Shown here: positions 1-12,200 of the stretch, piece by piece
Position numbering within the stretch: the stretch's first letter is position 1
Layout of the letters: each line of letters opens with the position of its first letter
DNA from: Sipunculus nudus
Lineage: Eukaryota > Annelida > Sipuncula > Golfingiida > Sipunculidae
Length of the DNA stretch: 64,000 nucleotides
Reading direction: 5' to 3'
NCBI GenBank assembly: GCA_026874595.1
Contig: CM049312.1
Span: 51,029,429 to 51,093,428 of the forward strand
Notes under the pieces: generated by a model
Told to the model about the DNA's origin: nothing
Seen by the model: the letters and a program-made list of their open reading frames with translations, nothing else
Databases searched by the model: none
Translations under genes and position numbers: made by a program

Positions 1-163
1 GAAAATCTTCTGCCTCAACATTTGCATTGCCTCTCTATCTCCTAATATGTAATCAAATATAAGCTTCCATTGTTATTTACCCGGTGACAATGATGTTCGA
101 AAGCTAGGAACCGGTTTGTTTTTTAAGCTGATAAGTTGCACACAGTGCTACATCTGATTTCAG

Positions 164-286
164 CCGATCATCTCCCCTGTCATCACTCCCCTCTCCCCTA
201 CCAACCCTTTTGCTGAATCCACCAACCCGTTTGCAGAGGACATGGAAGCCGAGCAGGAAGCAGCCCAGGTGGAAGCCATGAAACAG
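164..286 (+). CDS. VPS53: VPS53 exon (first in window), linker with two NPF motifs
   Basis: The frame opens after an acceptor (gatttcag) and closes at CAG|GTACAA, 41 whole codons, phase 0 at the 3' end, which fits the next exon. It encodes a low-complexity linker with two NPF tripeptides seven residues apart (TNPFAES and TNPFAED), followed by an acidic, Glu/Gln/Ala-rich predicted helix ending in AMKQ. NPF is known as an EH-domain ligand in endocytic proteins; a role here is inference. The link to VPS53 rests on phase, strand and position just before the conserved [10 protein letters not shown] exon, since linkers are poorly conserved. The upstream exon boundary partner is outside the window. 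Confidence 0.6.
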
Positions 287-3200
287 GTACAACCCTCTCT
301 CATCTTCCTGTTCTACAACACCATGATCCTTAGTGTAATTGAATATAACACCATGATCCTCAATGTAACTCAGTATAACACCATGATCCTCAATGTAACT
401 GAATATAACACAATGATCTTTAATGTAACTGAATATAACACCATGATCCTCAGTGTAACTGAATATAACACCATGATCCTCATTATAACTCAGTATAACA
501 CCATGATCCTCAATGCAACTGAATATAACACAATGATCTTTAATGTAACTGAATATAACACCATCATCCTCAGTGTAACTGAATATAACAACATGATCCT
601 CAGTGTAACTGAATATAACACCATCATCCTCAGTGTAACTGAATAAAACACCATCATCCTCAGTGTAACTTAATATAACACAATGATCTTTAATGTAACT
701 GAATATTACACCATGATCCTCAATGTAACTCAGTATAACACCATGATCCTCAATGTAACTGAATATAACACAATGAACAGAATTAACCAACATGATCCTC
801 AGTGTAATGAATATAACACCATGGTCCCTAGTGTAACTGAAAATAACACCATGATCCTCAATGTAACTGAATATAACACCATGATCCTCAATGTAACTGA
901 ATATAACACCATGATCCTCAATGTAACTGAACATAATACCATCATCCTCAGTGTAACTGAATATAACACAATGATCTTTAATGTAACTGAATATTACACC
1001 TTGATCCTCAATATAACTGATTGTAACACCATGATCCTCAGTGTAATTCAAAATAACACAGTTATATTTAATTTAACTGAATATAACATCTTGATCCTCA
1101 ATGTAACTGAATGTAACACAATGATCCTCAATGTGACTGAATATAACACCATGATCCTCAGTGTAACTGAATATAACACCATGATCCTCAGTGTAACTGA
1201 ATATAACACCATGATCCTCAGTGTGACTTAATTTAACACAATGATCCTCAGTGTAACTGATATTACACCATGATCCTCAGTGGAACTGAATAAAACACCA
1301 TGATCCTCAATGTAACTGAATATACCACCATGGTCCTCAATGTAACTCAGTATAACACCATGATCCTCAATGTAACTGAATATAACACAATGATCTTTAA
1401 TGTAACTGAATATTACACCTTGATCCTCAATGTAACTGTATGTAACACTATGATCCTCAATGTGACACAAAATAACACAATTATCTTCAATCTAACCGAA
1501 TATAACACCTTGATCCTCAGTGTAACTGAATGTAACACAATGATCCTCAGTGTGACTGAATATAACACCTTGATCCTCAGTGTAACTGAATATAACCCCC
1601 CCCCCTCCCAATTCCCTCCCTGTGAATGAAGGTTTTGTTAGTAAACTTATGTGAGCTTTTCTGTATTAATTAGAATTTTCTCTGTCTGGAGTTTACCTCA
1701 CCTGAACGTACCAATGAACATTTCCTCTAAATAGGCCTATTATCACCCATTTCTGGCTCACTCTTGTGCCACTTACGTTTCTCACACTTCTGGTCTCATT
1801 TTCATATTTTCTTCTGAGACAAGAAGCTGAACTTGGAGGGTGAATAATTTGTAATACAGAAAAGCTCACATAAGCTTACTAACAAAACCGTCATTCACGG
1901 GGAGAGAATGGAGGGTTTTATTATGTAAACAGACTTACACACTTCTCCTGCTTTTATAACATCATATTCCTCTATGTGACAAAGTTCTCCTCCTTTATAA
2001 CCTCATAATCCTTAGTTTAAAATATTCAGATCACTCTGACTGTGCTACCTCCGTCTGTTTAGTTATGTCAGCACTTTTCTTCACTTCCTTTTTTTAGGCC
2101 AATCACAGACAAGATAACCTGCTGCATGCTATTGCACAATATATAGGCTGATCTGTGACTGAGGTCACACACATAGCTGTAATTTTAACCAGCCTTGTTT
2201 TTGGCCACTGCAATCCAGTGTGTTGAATTATGGAGCCATGTTCAAGTGATTGCATGATAAGCCATTGGGATACATAGCTTGTTGCATCGCAGACTGCTTC
2301 TCTGGCATTTCCAACAGTTTCCCTCTTTCTCATGACAGCCCTTCTCATCTAATAATAGCTTTCCTGAATAATGACTTTCAGATTCTCACAGTATTTCATA
2401 CACAGTTACTGCAAAGTGCCTAACAGAATATGTTTTATATAAGGATAAAGTCATTAACAAATTGGGAAATTTTTATTGAGTCTTATACATGAGCATCATG
2501 AAAGTGACCAAGAGTGAGCGATACAGGGGCATTTAAGGTAAGTCTGCTTTCTGAAATTTACCATATTTTCTTACAAATACCAATCTAATTTCTATATAAA
2601 ATGCTATAATTGATTTTTCAATTAACTACTCTAACAGTGGAAAACGGTGTATAGGGGAAAATTTGTCAATTATATCCTCACGTGGTTCATCATACCTAGC
2701 CAATCACAAATCGCTTGGTAAGTCATCTGATTTTGGTAAGCATATTAGCATTAAGTTTTTAGCTCAGCTGACTATAAGTCATCTGAGCTATAGTCGTGGT
2801 CCTTTGTCCGTCCATCCATCCGTCCGTCCGTTAAACTGGCACGTTTTAAAACCGTAAGACCTAGGAATCAAAAATTCGGCATAATGTTAGATGTCCCAAA
2901 GATCTCCTACCAAGCCGAAAACTGGGTCTTTGCGACATGATCCTTTGAGAAATTTAGGAAAAACCTCAATTTTTATTTAAAAACCTATTTTCACACTTCA
3001 GGACTGCCTAATATCAAAACCACTCATCTGTTTTTCCTCATATTTACCATAAATATTCCTCTATATAGTTCCTATGAACATGCCAGAATTTAGTTCTGTA
3101 TTATATAATTTAAAAAAGTTATGTGCCCAAACATAATGCATTTTGTAAAAAATCAGGAAAGATATTTGATCACTTAACACAAAACATGTTAAAGCTAAGG

Positions 3201-6200
3201 ACTTTTTACCAGTAATATAACTATAATTAATAAAAATTAAATTGTATACCCAAAATTAGGTCAAAATCTTTAAATTTTTTTAAAATATTAGCAAAAATAA
3301 AAATTGGTACCTTTACCCAACTTTGACCATGGCACATTTTTTTCCTATAACTGCTGTGGATTTAATTTTCACAGCATGTTTTTGTTAGGATTTCATCTGT
3401 TAACACCAAAAATTTGAAACCAGTTGATCAAAAACTGAAGATTTTATTCAAGTTTTCAAGCACCATGTCACATATTATTTACATCAAGCTAGTGTTATGC
3501 AGTTTGCTAGAGTTCAGCTCCACAGCTTCAGCTCTCAGTTCCTAAAATTTGGCATACAGTTAGATGTCTGCAAAATCCCCTACCATGCCAAGAATTTGGT
3601 CACTAGGACTTAATTCCTTTGAGATATTAATGAAAAACTTCATTTTTCCATTAAAAACCCATTGTTACAATTTAAGACTGCCTAATATCAAAACCACTGA
3701 TCTGACTTTCATCATATATAATATACATATTTTTCTATACATTCACTATGCACATGCTAGAAATGATGTCAGTATTGCGTAATTGTTTTAAGTTATGGGC
3801 CCAAACATAATGCACTTTGTAAAAAATCAAGAAATATATTTACTCCCTTAACAAGAGGATTGCTGAAGCTAGAGATTTTTTGTCAGGGATGTAACATTAT
3901 TTAATCAAGATTCAATTGAATACCCAAAATTAGTTTTTCAAATTTTAGAAGTTATTAGTATAAATATAAAATAAGTACCTTAAATTTTGCCCCAATTTGA
4001 CCATGGCACATTTATTTCCGGTGAGCACTGTTGATATAATTTTCATATCATGCACACAAAAGGATTTCAGCTTTTTAGTTTAGAAAGCTGAAAGAAAATG
4101 GCCAAAAATTGTAGCTTTTATTAATGTTTTTATGAGACCATGTCAAAGCCAGGCATACACTGGGGCAGCCAGGCAGCTTATGGCCAGCCACAGTTGATCC
4201 AGGTGTCCAATCCAACTTATATAGTAGTTGTTTTGACCAACAGCATAACAAGAAACTATAAATTAATAAATTTTTATTGGTTTTTAATAACAAATTAAAG
4301 AAAAATTAATAGAAAAGGAATTTGTTAGTTGATGAGTAACAGGAAATTAACTTGCAGTTACTGATGATGTAAGAATCTTGTATGGATGGATAAAATGTCA
4401 GGTATTCCAAATAACACCATGCAGTCATCTATGGTATTTTTCAGTTCAAATTTTTAATGATAACAAAAATAAATCATATTATTCATTACCAATCATTAGG
4501 GATCATATGAAGGAAATTAATGATAGACAAAGATACAGTTGATAATATTAATCTAGATTCCTACTGTGTCTAGTGTGTAGATTGATTGATGATACATTTA
4601 TTTTTTTAATATAAATAAAAGTCAAAAACCAGGTACTTATGATCATTATTTAAATTTGTGAATTTTGTATATTCTGGATTCTCAACATCATTGATTGGCT
4701 AAAACTGAATAAATACCAGACATGGTGCAAATACTTTGCAAATGTATTTGAATACGAATATGAATCATTATAAAATTTCTTGCATAAGAATGGATATTCA
4801 GGTAAAAATGAAAGTATTTGAATACCAGTGCAAATACTTTCAAACTGTATTCATGAAAGCATTCATGAATATATTCTAAAATATTATTTTAATAATCATA
4901 TCAGTTATATTTTATTTTTTAAAAAAATCTTGATTTTCTTATTATTTTTAATAAAAATTATATTTGGCACAATATTTGTTATTAAATTTAAATAAATAGT
5001 TAAACTCTTATATGTGCTGCTTGTAAGTTATATGGCCAAGTCAGAATCTGTGTGACAATAACACTCCATTTGTCAATAAAATAAATGAAATCAATCCTCT
5101 TCCCTGTCTCCAAAGATACTATCAAAATCATACATAAGCTAAACACCAACAACGCATAATAAAGCTTTTTATTTATTACCACACAAAACCAGCATGTGCC
5201 TCATTTCAAAAACATATTTTTATGCCCCCGCCACAAAGTGGCCGGGGCATATAGTTTTACCCATGTCCGTCATTCCGAAATCAAACAGACTTTTTTTCGC
5301 AATGCCTGCAGATATTGGCCTGATTTTTGGTGTGTGGGCAGATAATGACCAGTTACAGATCGAGTTCGCGTTTCGTTCCGGTTGACCTACTTTTGACCGT
5401 TTTACGGCTCCTAATCTTAGAAAATTTCATGAAAAATAGAAATTTTCATGACAAATACACATGTACGGACTTTTTTTCACATACCTGCAGATATTGGCCT
5501 GATTTTTGGTGTGTGGGCAGATAATGACCACTTACAGATCGAGTTCGCGTTTCGTCCCGGTTGACCTACTTTTGACCGTTTTACGGCTCCTAATCTTAGA
5601 AAATTTCATGAAAAATAGAAATTTTCATGACAAATACACATGTACGGACTTTTTTTCGCAATGCCTGCAGATATTGGCCTGATTTTTGGTGTGTGGGCAG
5701 ATAATGACCAGTTACAGATCGAGTTCACGTTTCGTCATGGTTGACCTACTTTTGACCGTTTTACGGCTCCTAAACTTAGAAAATTTCATGAAAAATAGAA
5801 ATTTTCATGACAAATACACATGTACGGGCTTTTTTTTTCGCAATGCCTGCAGATATTGGCCTGATATTTGGTCTGTGGGCAGATAATGACCAGTTACAGA
5901 TCGAGTTTGCGTTTCGTCCCGGTTGACCTACTTTTGACAGTTTTACGGCTCCTAAACTTAGAAAAATTCATGAATAATAGAAATTTTCATGACAAATACA
6001 CATGTACGGACTTTATTTTTCGCAATGCCTGCAGATATTGGCCTGATTTTTGGTGTGTTGGCAGATAATGACCAGTTACAGATCGAGTTCGCGTTTCATC
6101 ATGGTTGACCTACTTTTGACCGTTTTACGGCTCCTAAACTTAGAAAAATTCATGAAAAATAGAAATTTTCATGACAAATACACATGTACAGCGGTTTTTA

Positions 6201-9200
6201 GCCCTTAGCTCATAGGCTGATGGGCTATTGTCGTCACCCAAGCTGTCCGTCTGTCCGTCCGTCCATCTGTCTGTCCGGTGTCTGTCCGTCCGTCCGTCCG
6301 TTCCGTGTCTGTTAACTTTTACCTTGTGAGCGGGATATTTCCAAAAGGATTCACCGTTGGAATTTTATTTCATCAGTGAAGATGTATATCGATAAAATCT
6401 CGGTCAAGTTCGAAGATGGGTGACCTTGACTCATTTTTCTACATTTTAGAGCTGATTATAGAAAAACACTCAGAAGTTTATATCTCAGGAACCATTGTGT
6501 GGATTTTCACAAAACTTACTATGATCATTGGGACTGATGGTCTGTATGTGTTGCACAGTTTTGGTGGTGCCACCTGCAATTTCTGATTGTTTAATGAAAT
6601 TTTATCTGATTTTTTAATTTTGGCCTTTTGTGCAGGATATCTTCAAAGGTATTCAACACAGGAACTTCATTTCTTCAGTGCTATTGCATTATATTTACAA
6701 AATCTTGGTCAAGTTCAAAGATGGGTGATCTTGACCTACTTTTCAAGGTCACAGAGCTTAGTATAGAAAAATAACTTAGGAGCTTATTTCTCAGGAAGCA
6801 TTTGGTGGATTGTTATGAAACATGGTATATACCTCTCCAATTTAAATTTATAAATGATTATCAACTTTTGCTAATATTCTAGTTTCGCAATGCAATGCTT
6901 ACAGATACTGGCCTAATGTTTGGTCTGTGGGCGCATAATGACCACTTACAGATCGAGTTTGCGTTTCGTCCCAGTTAACCAATTTTTCACCATATGACAG
7001 ATCCTGAACATAGAAAATTTCATGAAAGACAGAAATTTTCATGAAAAATGCACATATATGGACTTTTTTTCACAATGCCTGCAGATACTGGCCTGATTTT
7101 TGGTGTGTTGCTTGATAATGACCCTTTACAGATCGAGTTTGCATTTTGCCCTTGTTGACCTACTTTTGACCATACAACACCTCCTGAACTTAAAAAATTT
7201 TACAAAATTTAACAAATGTTTCTAATTTGCCCCAGGCGGGGGCATTCGTGTCGTTCTGACACATCTAGTTTTATCATATATAACAGCTGAGCACCGTGAT
7301 CCATGGGTCCCTTGTTTATATAGCTAGAAGGTGGCACTATTCCAGTGGCTACATTCACTTCTTTCGTTTGCAATTTTATTCATAAGCATCAGCTAAATAG
7401 GGCTTATTGTGAAAGAATACCCCCTATTAAATATTCATTTGAAGACCCCACTGGATGTCCTCTGGCTTGGCACACATACCCTTCAGATATATCCGATAGG
7501 GGTCACAAATAGTAATACAAGTAAAACATCGCGAGATATAAGTACATGCATGCATTTTTTTATGGTTTAAAAAGAATTACTGTGGATATTGACGTTCTCC
7601 AGTCAGGTGCCAGGTGGCAGAAAAAACTGCTGGGCACATCCGCCTACCAAAGCCCGGCGTGAACACATCCTGAGCCATTTTATCATCAGATCATCAGTAT
7701 GCTGAATGTTTTGTAAAACTTATAAAACATTACAAGTTTATAGTTGGTTGTATATGACTACATGGTAAGCTAAGGTATTTGGGTAAATTCTATTGTATAA
7801 TGTAGGAGTTTGGGGTGGGTTTGAGCAAAATTTGGGTGCGTATTCTGTTAGGCACTTTACTCTACATTGGGCTGTATACAGTTAGCTTCACCACCTGCAG
7901 TATTGAAGATTCCTTGAGCACATTTGTGTATTTTTGGCCCTTTGATCATGCCACAGAGAAAACTGACATGGTTATATGCTCTAGTAACATACCACAACCA
8001 GACTTTTTCAAGGAAACAAGTAAGAGTTCATAACTTAGTGGTCAGTTCACAGCAGAATACTAAGATGTTTTACTCATGATCTTCACAAGCATAATTCAGG
8101 ATTCAGAGGATAATGTATAAATATTTCCACCTCAGAAGATTAATTTTTACAATCCATGCAGTCATTAGTTCTGCTGATCAGAGCCAGTGACATCGAGTGA
8201 ACCCTCCACCTCAGTAAATGTTGTTTTAACTCTGCTGGTTGGCTAGGGTAAGGGTGCCGCTGTTTATGACATTTTTACTTTAATGGCAGATCTTAATAGA
8301 GCTGCTGAACCTTACATCATTTGTTTTGAAAAATGGTATAATAATACTTTTCATCCCGGAAGAAATAAGCTTTATTAGCATAGTCAGTCATTCTGTTACA
8401 ATGGTAAGTTCTCGACCAATAAAAAATCAGAATGTGTCATACGATTGATGTACATTTCATTAATTTGTTAACCTGTGAACCAGCTAGACAAGGCAAAACT
8501 GTTGTACTGGGGGATTGGGGGGGGATAGCTGTGACAACCCGACTCAGTAGGCAATCGGATAATCGGGCTGGTAAGCCTACTCGAGTCATGATACAAGCAA
8601 CTTCTTGGAATACATCGCAGTGGTCTTGCATCAGGTTGCATTCATATTGTGGTAAATGGCCCATAATCTCAATATTATGCTTATGATGGTGAATTTAACA
8701 AGGCAGTATACATGTGAGCACACAACTGAAACACCGTCTCCTTGGACACCGGGTTACTTCCAGTATCGCCTGCGAGCTGCCTGCTTCCTGTTACCCGTGC
8801 GAGCCATGCTTGTGTTCATGCAATCATAAATTCAGCAAACATCCTGAGGGGTTTACCAATGTGCTAGGTTAAAACGGAACTTTTCTATCTCATGTTTGGT
8901 ATTATTAGAAGGTACACAAAAAATGCTAACGATTGGTCTGGTTCATGTTGATTGGCAGTGTACCTATAGGCCAAGAAGTGTCAGAAATGACGAAAATATT
9001 TGCATCTTCATAAGGCCTTATAATGCATACCTCAGACTTAGATGTAAAGACACTCTGGCGCCAGTAATCTGGTCATAATGCCAGAGGGTCGATATGACGC
9101 TGGGGGGGGGGGGGCGGGGGGGGGAGTGGTTGGGTACACTGCAGTGTCATAAGCAGCAGTGTTTTTCATGATCAAACTACAGGGCACTTTTTAGCGAACC

Positions 9201-12200
9201 TGTCAGCTTTTGCAATGGTGTAGCGTCATCTGTTGTCAGGCATCTGGCGTCTGTACGTTAACCCATACTATCTTGAAAACGGCTAGTGTTAGCATCACAA
9301 AATTTTATGCAAAAAATTTGTCGTCTAAAAAACTCTATTGGATTTTGCTTATTTTTCGGCTGTCTGCATTTTCTTAGATTTTATAGGGAAAAAGCTAAAA
9401 AAGCTTTAAAAATCTACTTCTCCAAAACTGTACAGCCAAATTGTTCAATATTTCACAGAAATGATTGCTGGAACAATCTCTCCCAAGTTTTTTCAAATGG
9501 TTTAAGTTCATTGATTTTTGGCTGAGTTACAGGGAGTTGAACTTAATCATCTGTTCAAAAAAGCATACTAAAATGACAATCTCAGAAACGGCGAGAGCTA
9601 TCATCACCAAATTTTATGCCAGTGTTGGTCACATGAGTCATATATGAAATTCAGGTATTGGTGGCGCCACCTGCATTGAGTTTTTTTTTGTACTGGGGTC
9701 ATTGGTCATCTGTACATTAACCCATAATTTCTCAGGAATAGCAGGAGCACCTTCCCCAGATTTTACGCAATAATCTGTCACATATAAAATGTTGTGGGAT
9801 TCAGCTTATTTTTTGCTATCTGCATTTACTTAGATTTTATAGGGAAAAGCTGAAAAACCTTCAGCTTAAAATGTTTATGATGAAACTGTCAAGTTGAATC
9901 GTTTAATTTTTCAAAAGAATTATCCTAGGACATGGTTCTTTCAATCATACCAGAATAGATTGAGTTTGTTGATTTTTGTTTGAGTCATGAAAAGCTTAAG
10001 TTGGTCTTATGGCCATTATTATGTCTATTTCAAACTGAGGATAGTGTTCTTCTACAAAATTATTGTTTCAATTATATCTTGTGTAACATTGCACAAAAAA
10101 TTATTCTTAGGTGGACTTTGTTCAAGTTTACTTGAATGATTGTTGGCAGAATTATTTGACCTTTAATAATGAAAGGACTGCAGCTTTTATTATTCTAGAT
10201 ATTTTGATAAAAAGTTTACGAATATGTCAGCTTGAAAAAAAAACCATTTTAGCCAAAGTCTTTCAGTATGTGTAAACAGATTTACCAACAGGATAAGATT
10301 GTGTCTGTATCTTTGAATAGGTTGAGAAACTGCCAACTGTTTCAGATTTGGCAACAGATCTAGAGTTAATTCAATGCAGCTAGATATAGGTCAAGAGTTC
10401 AATCAGTGCAGCTAAGCACAAGGCATGTGATCACCTCATGGGTTACATGTGAACACCTCATGGGCACCATGTGATCACCTCATAGGTAGCATGTGATCAC
10501 CTCATGAGTATCATGTGATCACCTCATGTGTGTCATGCCCCTCAGGGCTGCATGTGGAGCCCATCTGTGAGCTTATGCAATGGTGTGACTACTATTTCAG
10601 AATTGGCAACAGGCCAAAATTCAGTCTGGATCTATTTATAGCTTTGGCAGACTGCCAAATGTATCAGATAAGGCAACTGGTCAAGAGTTCACTCAGTGCA
10701 GCCAGGTATAGGCAAGGAGTTCACTCATTGCAGTAGCTGCATTCTATTTATAGCATTGGCAGACTGCCCACTGCATCAGATTTGGCACCAAAGTTCAGCC
10801 TGGATCTATTTATAGCTTTGGCAGACTGCCAACTGTGTCAGATTATGCAACAGGTCAAGAGTTCACTCAGTGCAGCCAGGTACAGGACAAAAATTCACTC
10901 AGTCTAGCCAGGTGCAGGTCATAAGTTCACTCAGTGCAGCAGCCTGAGCCAGCAATTTGTCACAGTTCACTCGGGACAACTGCCTTTCTCACCAAAGCCT
11001 GGTCAGCCCAATGCATCAGACTCCCAGTAAGTTTAATGTATTGGCCTGATATTTTGACCTGTCTATGTGTCTTTGATGGCTTTCTCATTCACAAGACAGG
11101 TGTCGCCACCTACAGTGACTTTTGCACAGTGTATGTGCCTGCTTATTTCTACAGAGGAATTTGATATATAAGCCTGAAATCGGGCATATTTATACATATC
11201 GAATAGCTTTGTCGTATACAAGACTGGTGGTGCCACCTACAATAATTTTTGCACAGTGTGTGTCCCTGCTTATTTCTCAGGAGGGGTTTTGATATATCAG
11301 TCTGGAATTGGGCATACGTATATATCTCTGATAGCTTCCATGTATACAAGACTTGTGGTCATTTTTGTGTTGTGTGCACCCATGCCAGAATTTCAGCACT
11401 GATGTTTGTGTAATTGTTTTTAGTACTTGCATTGTTCATATACATGAAAAGTAATGGTCCAGCATTGAAGGATTATAACTGAATTTCCCAGTGCACAGGT
11501 TCGCATTAGGCCTGTAGGCCTTGTTTCTCTACTTAATTCATTTTAAGTGATTTGTTAAACAAAATCTTCCTCAAACTTGAGACATTATCTTTGTTTAACT
11601 GTTTGTGAAAACTTCATGGCATGTGGGACATTTATTGAATACCCATGTTTTCATCTCTAACTGATGTAAGTGTTCAAAGTGACACATATGTCAGTCAGTG
11701 ATGTGCTGCCATCTAGCTAGGTACTAGTGGTACTAGTTGACTGGATTTCTTGACACTGTTTGTGAAAAGGCATGATGTTACTTTCATTAAGTTTAAAATC
11801 TATTTCAGCCCAGATTCAGAACATTTCTTTAATTGACCTTATAACAAAACACCCAACTTGTTAAGCATGATGTTCAACTCTCAGCAAAGGAATGGGGGCC
11901 TTTAGTACAGCATTTATGGAAAACTCGTCAACCTGAGCAGACTCCAGGCTGTCCCAAAGGTCAAGGAGACTGTGTGGCAAGACTGCCTGTTTGCTGATGA
12001 TTATGCGTTGAATATCAACTCTGAACTAGACATGCAAGTCAGCATGAACAAGCTCTCTTCTGCATGTGACAACTTCAGTCCCACAGTCAGCATAAACAAG
12101 ACTGAGGTCATGGAACAGCCAGCCCACCCATTTTATACATTATACCCACCATCACAGTGAAAGGACAGTCTGCAGAGCATGGACCAGTTTACTTACTGAG

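Larger units (their letters stand above)
2761..7314 (+). mobile_element. Helentron-like element, AGCTCAG termini, with nested insertions
   Basis: The 5' end is TTTTT|AGCTCAGCTGACTA with an inverted partner TGAGCT 17 bp later, followed by GTCC/ATCC runs. The core (about 2860-4080) holds two diverged copies of a 680 bp repeat. The 3' end has CAGCTGAGC at 7285-7293 (complement of the 5' GCTCAGCTG), an imperfect hairpin GATCCATGGGTC, then CCTTG|TTTA. No coding frame. The layout fits non-autonomous Helitron-like (Helentron) elements from family knowledge. The element is interrupted at 5221-7268. Confidence 0.6.
2685..7690. repeat. Dispersed repeat copy split by a 4.5 kb insertion
   Basis: The segments 2685-2760 and 7315-7690 resemble the two adjoining parts of an uninterrupted copy at about 21040-21420 (shared landmarks: TAGCCAATCA, GGTAAGTCAT, AAGGTGGC, TTTTATTCATAA, CACTGGATGTC). 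In the first copy they are separated exactly by the element at 2761-7314. This gives an internal empty-site comparison for that insertion. Confidence 0.6.

Noticed and set aside
104-1051. 315-residue minus-strand and 134/182-residue plus-strand frames with ten-residue repeats
   Set aside because: They come from the 30 bp minisatellite, whose length keeps frames open on both strands.
5327-6068. Repeated 65-66 residue frames ([13 protein letters not shown] type), also at 24763-26237
   Set aside because: They recur with the 180 bp core unit of a non-coding element and carry no domain.
8432-8686. Overlapping frames of 84 and 75 residues on opposite strands
   Set aside because: No domain, no repeat, no splice context; typical chance frames.
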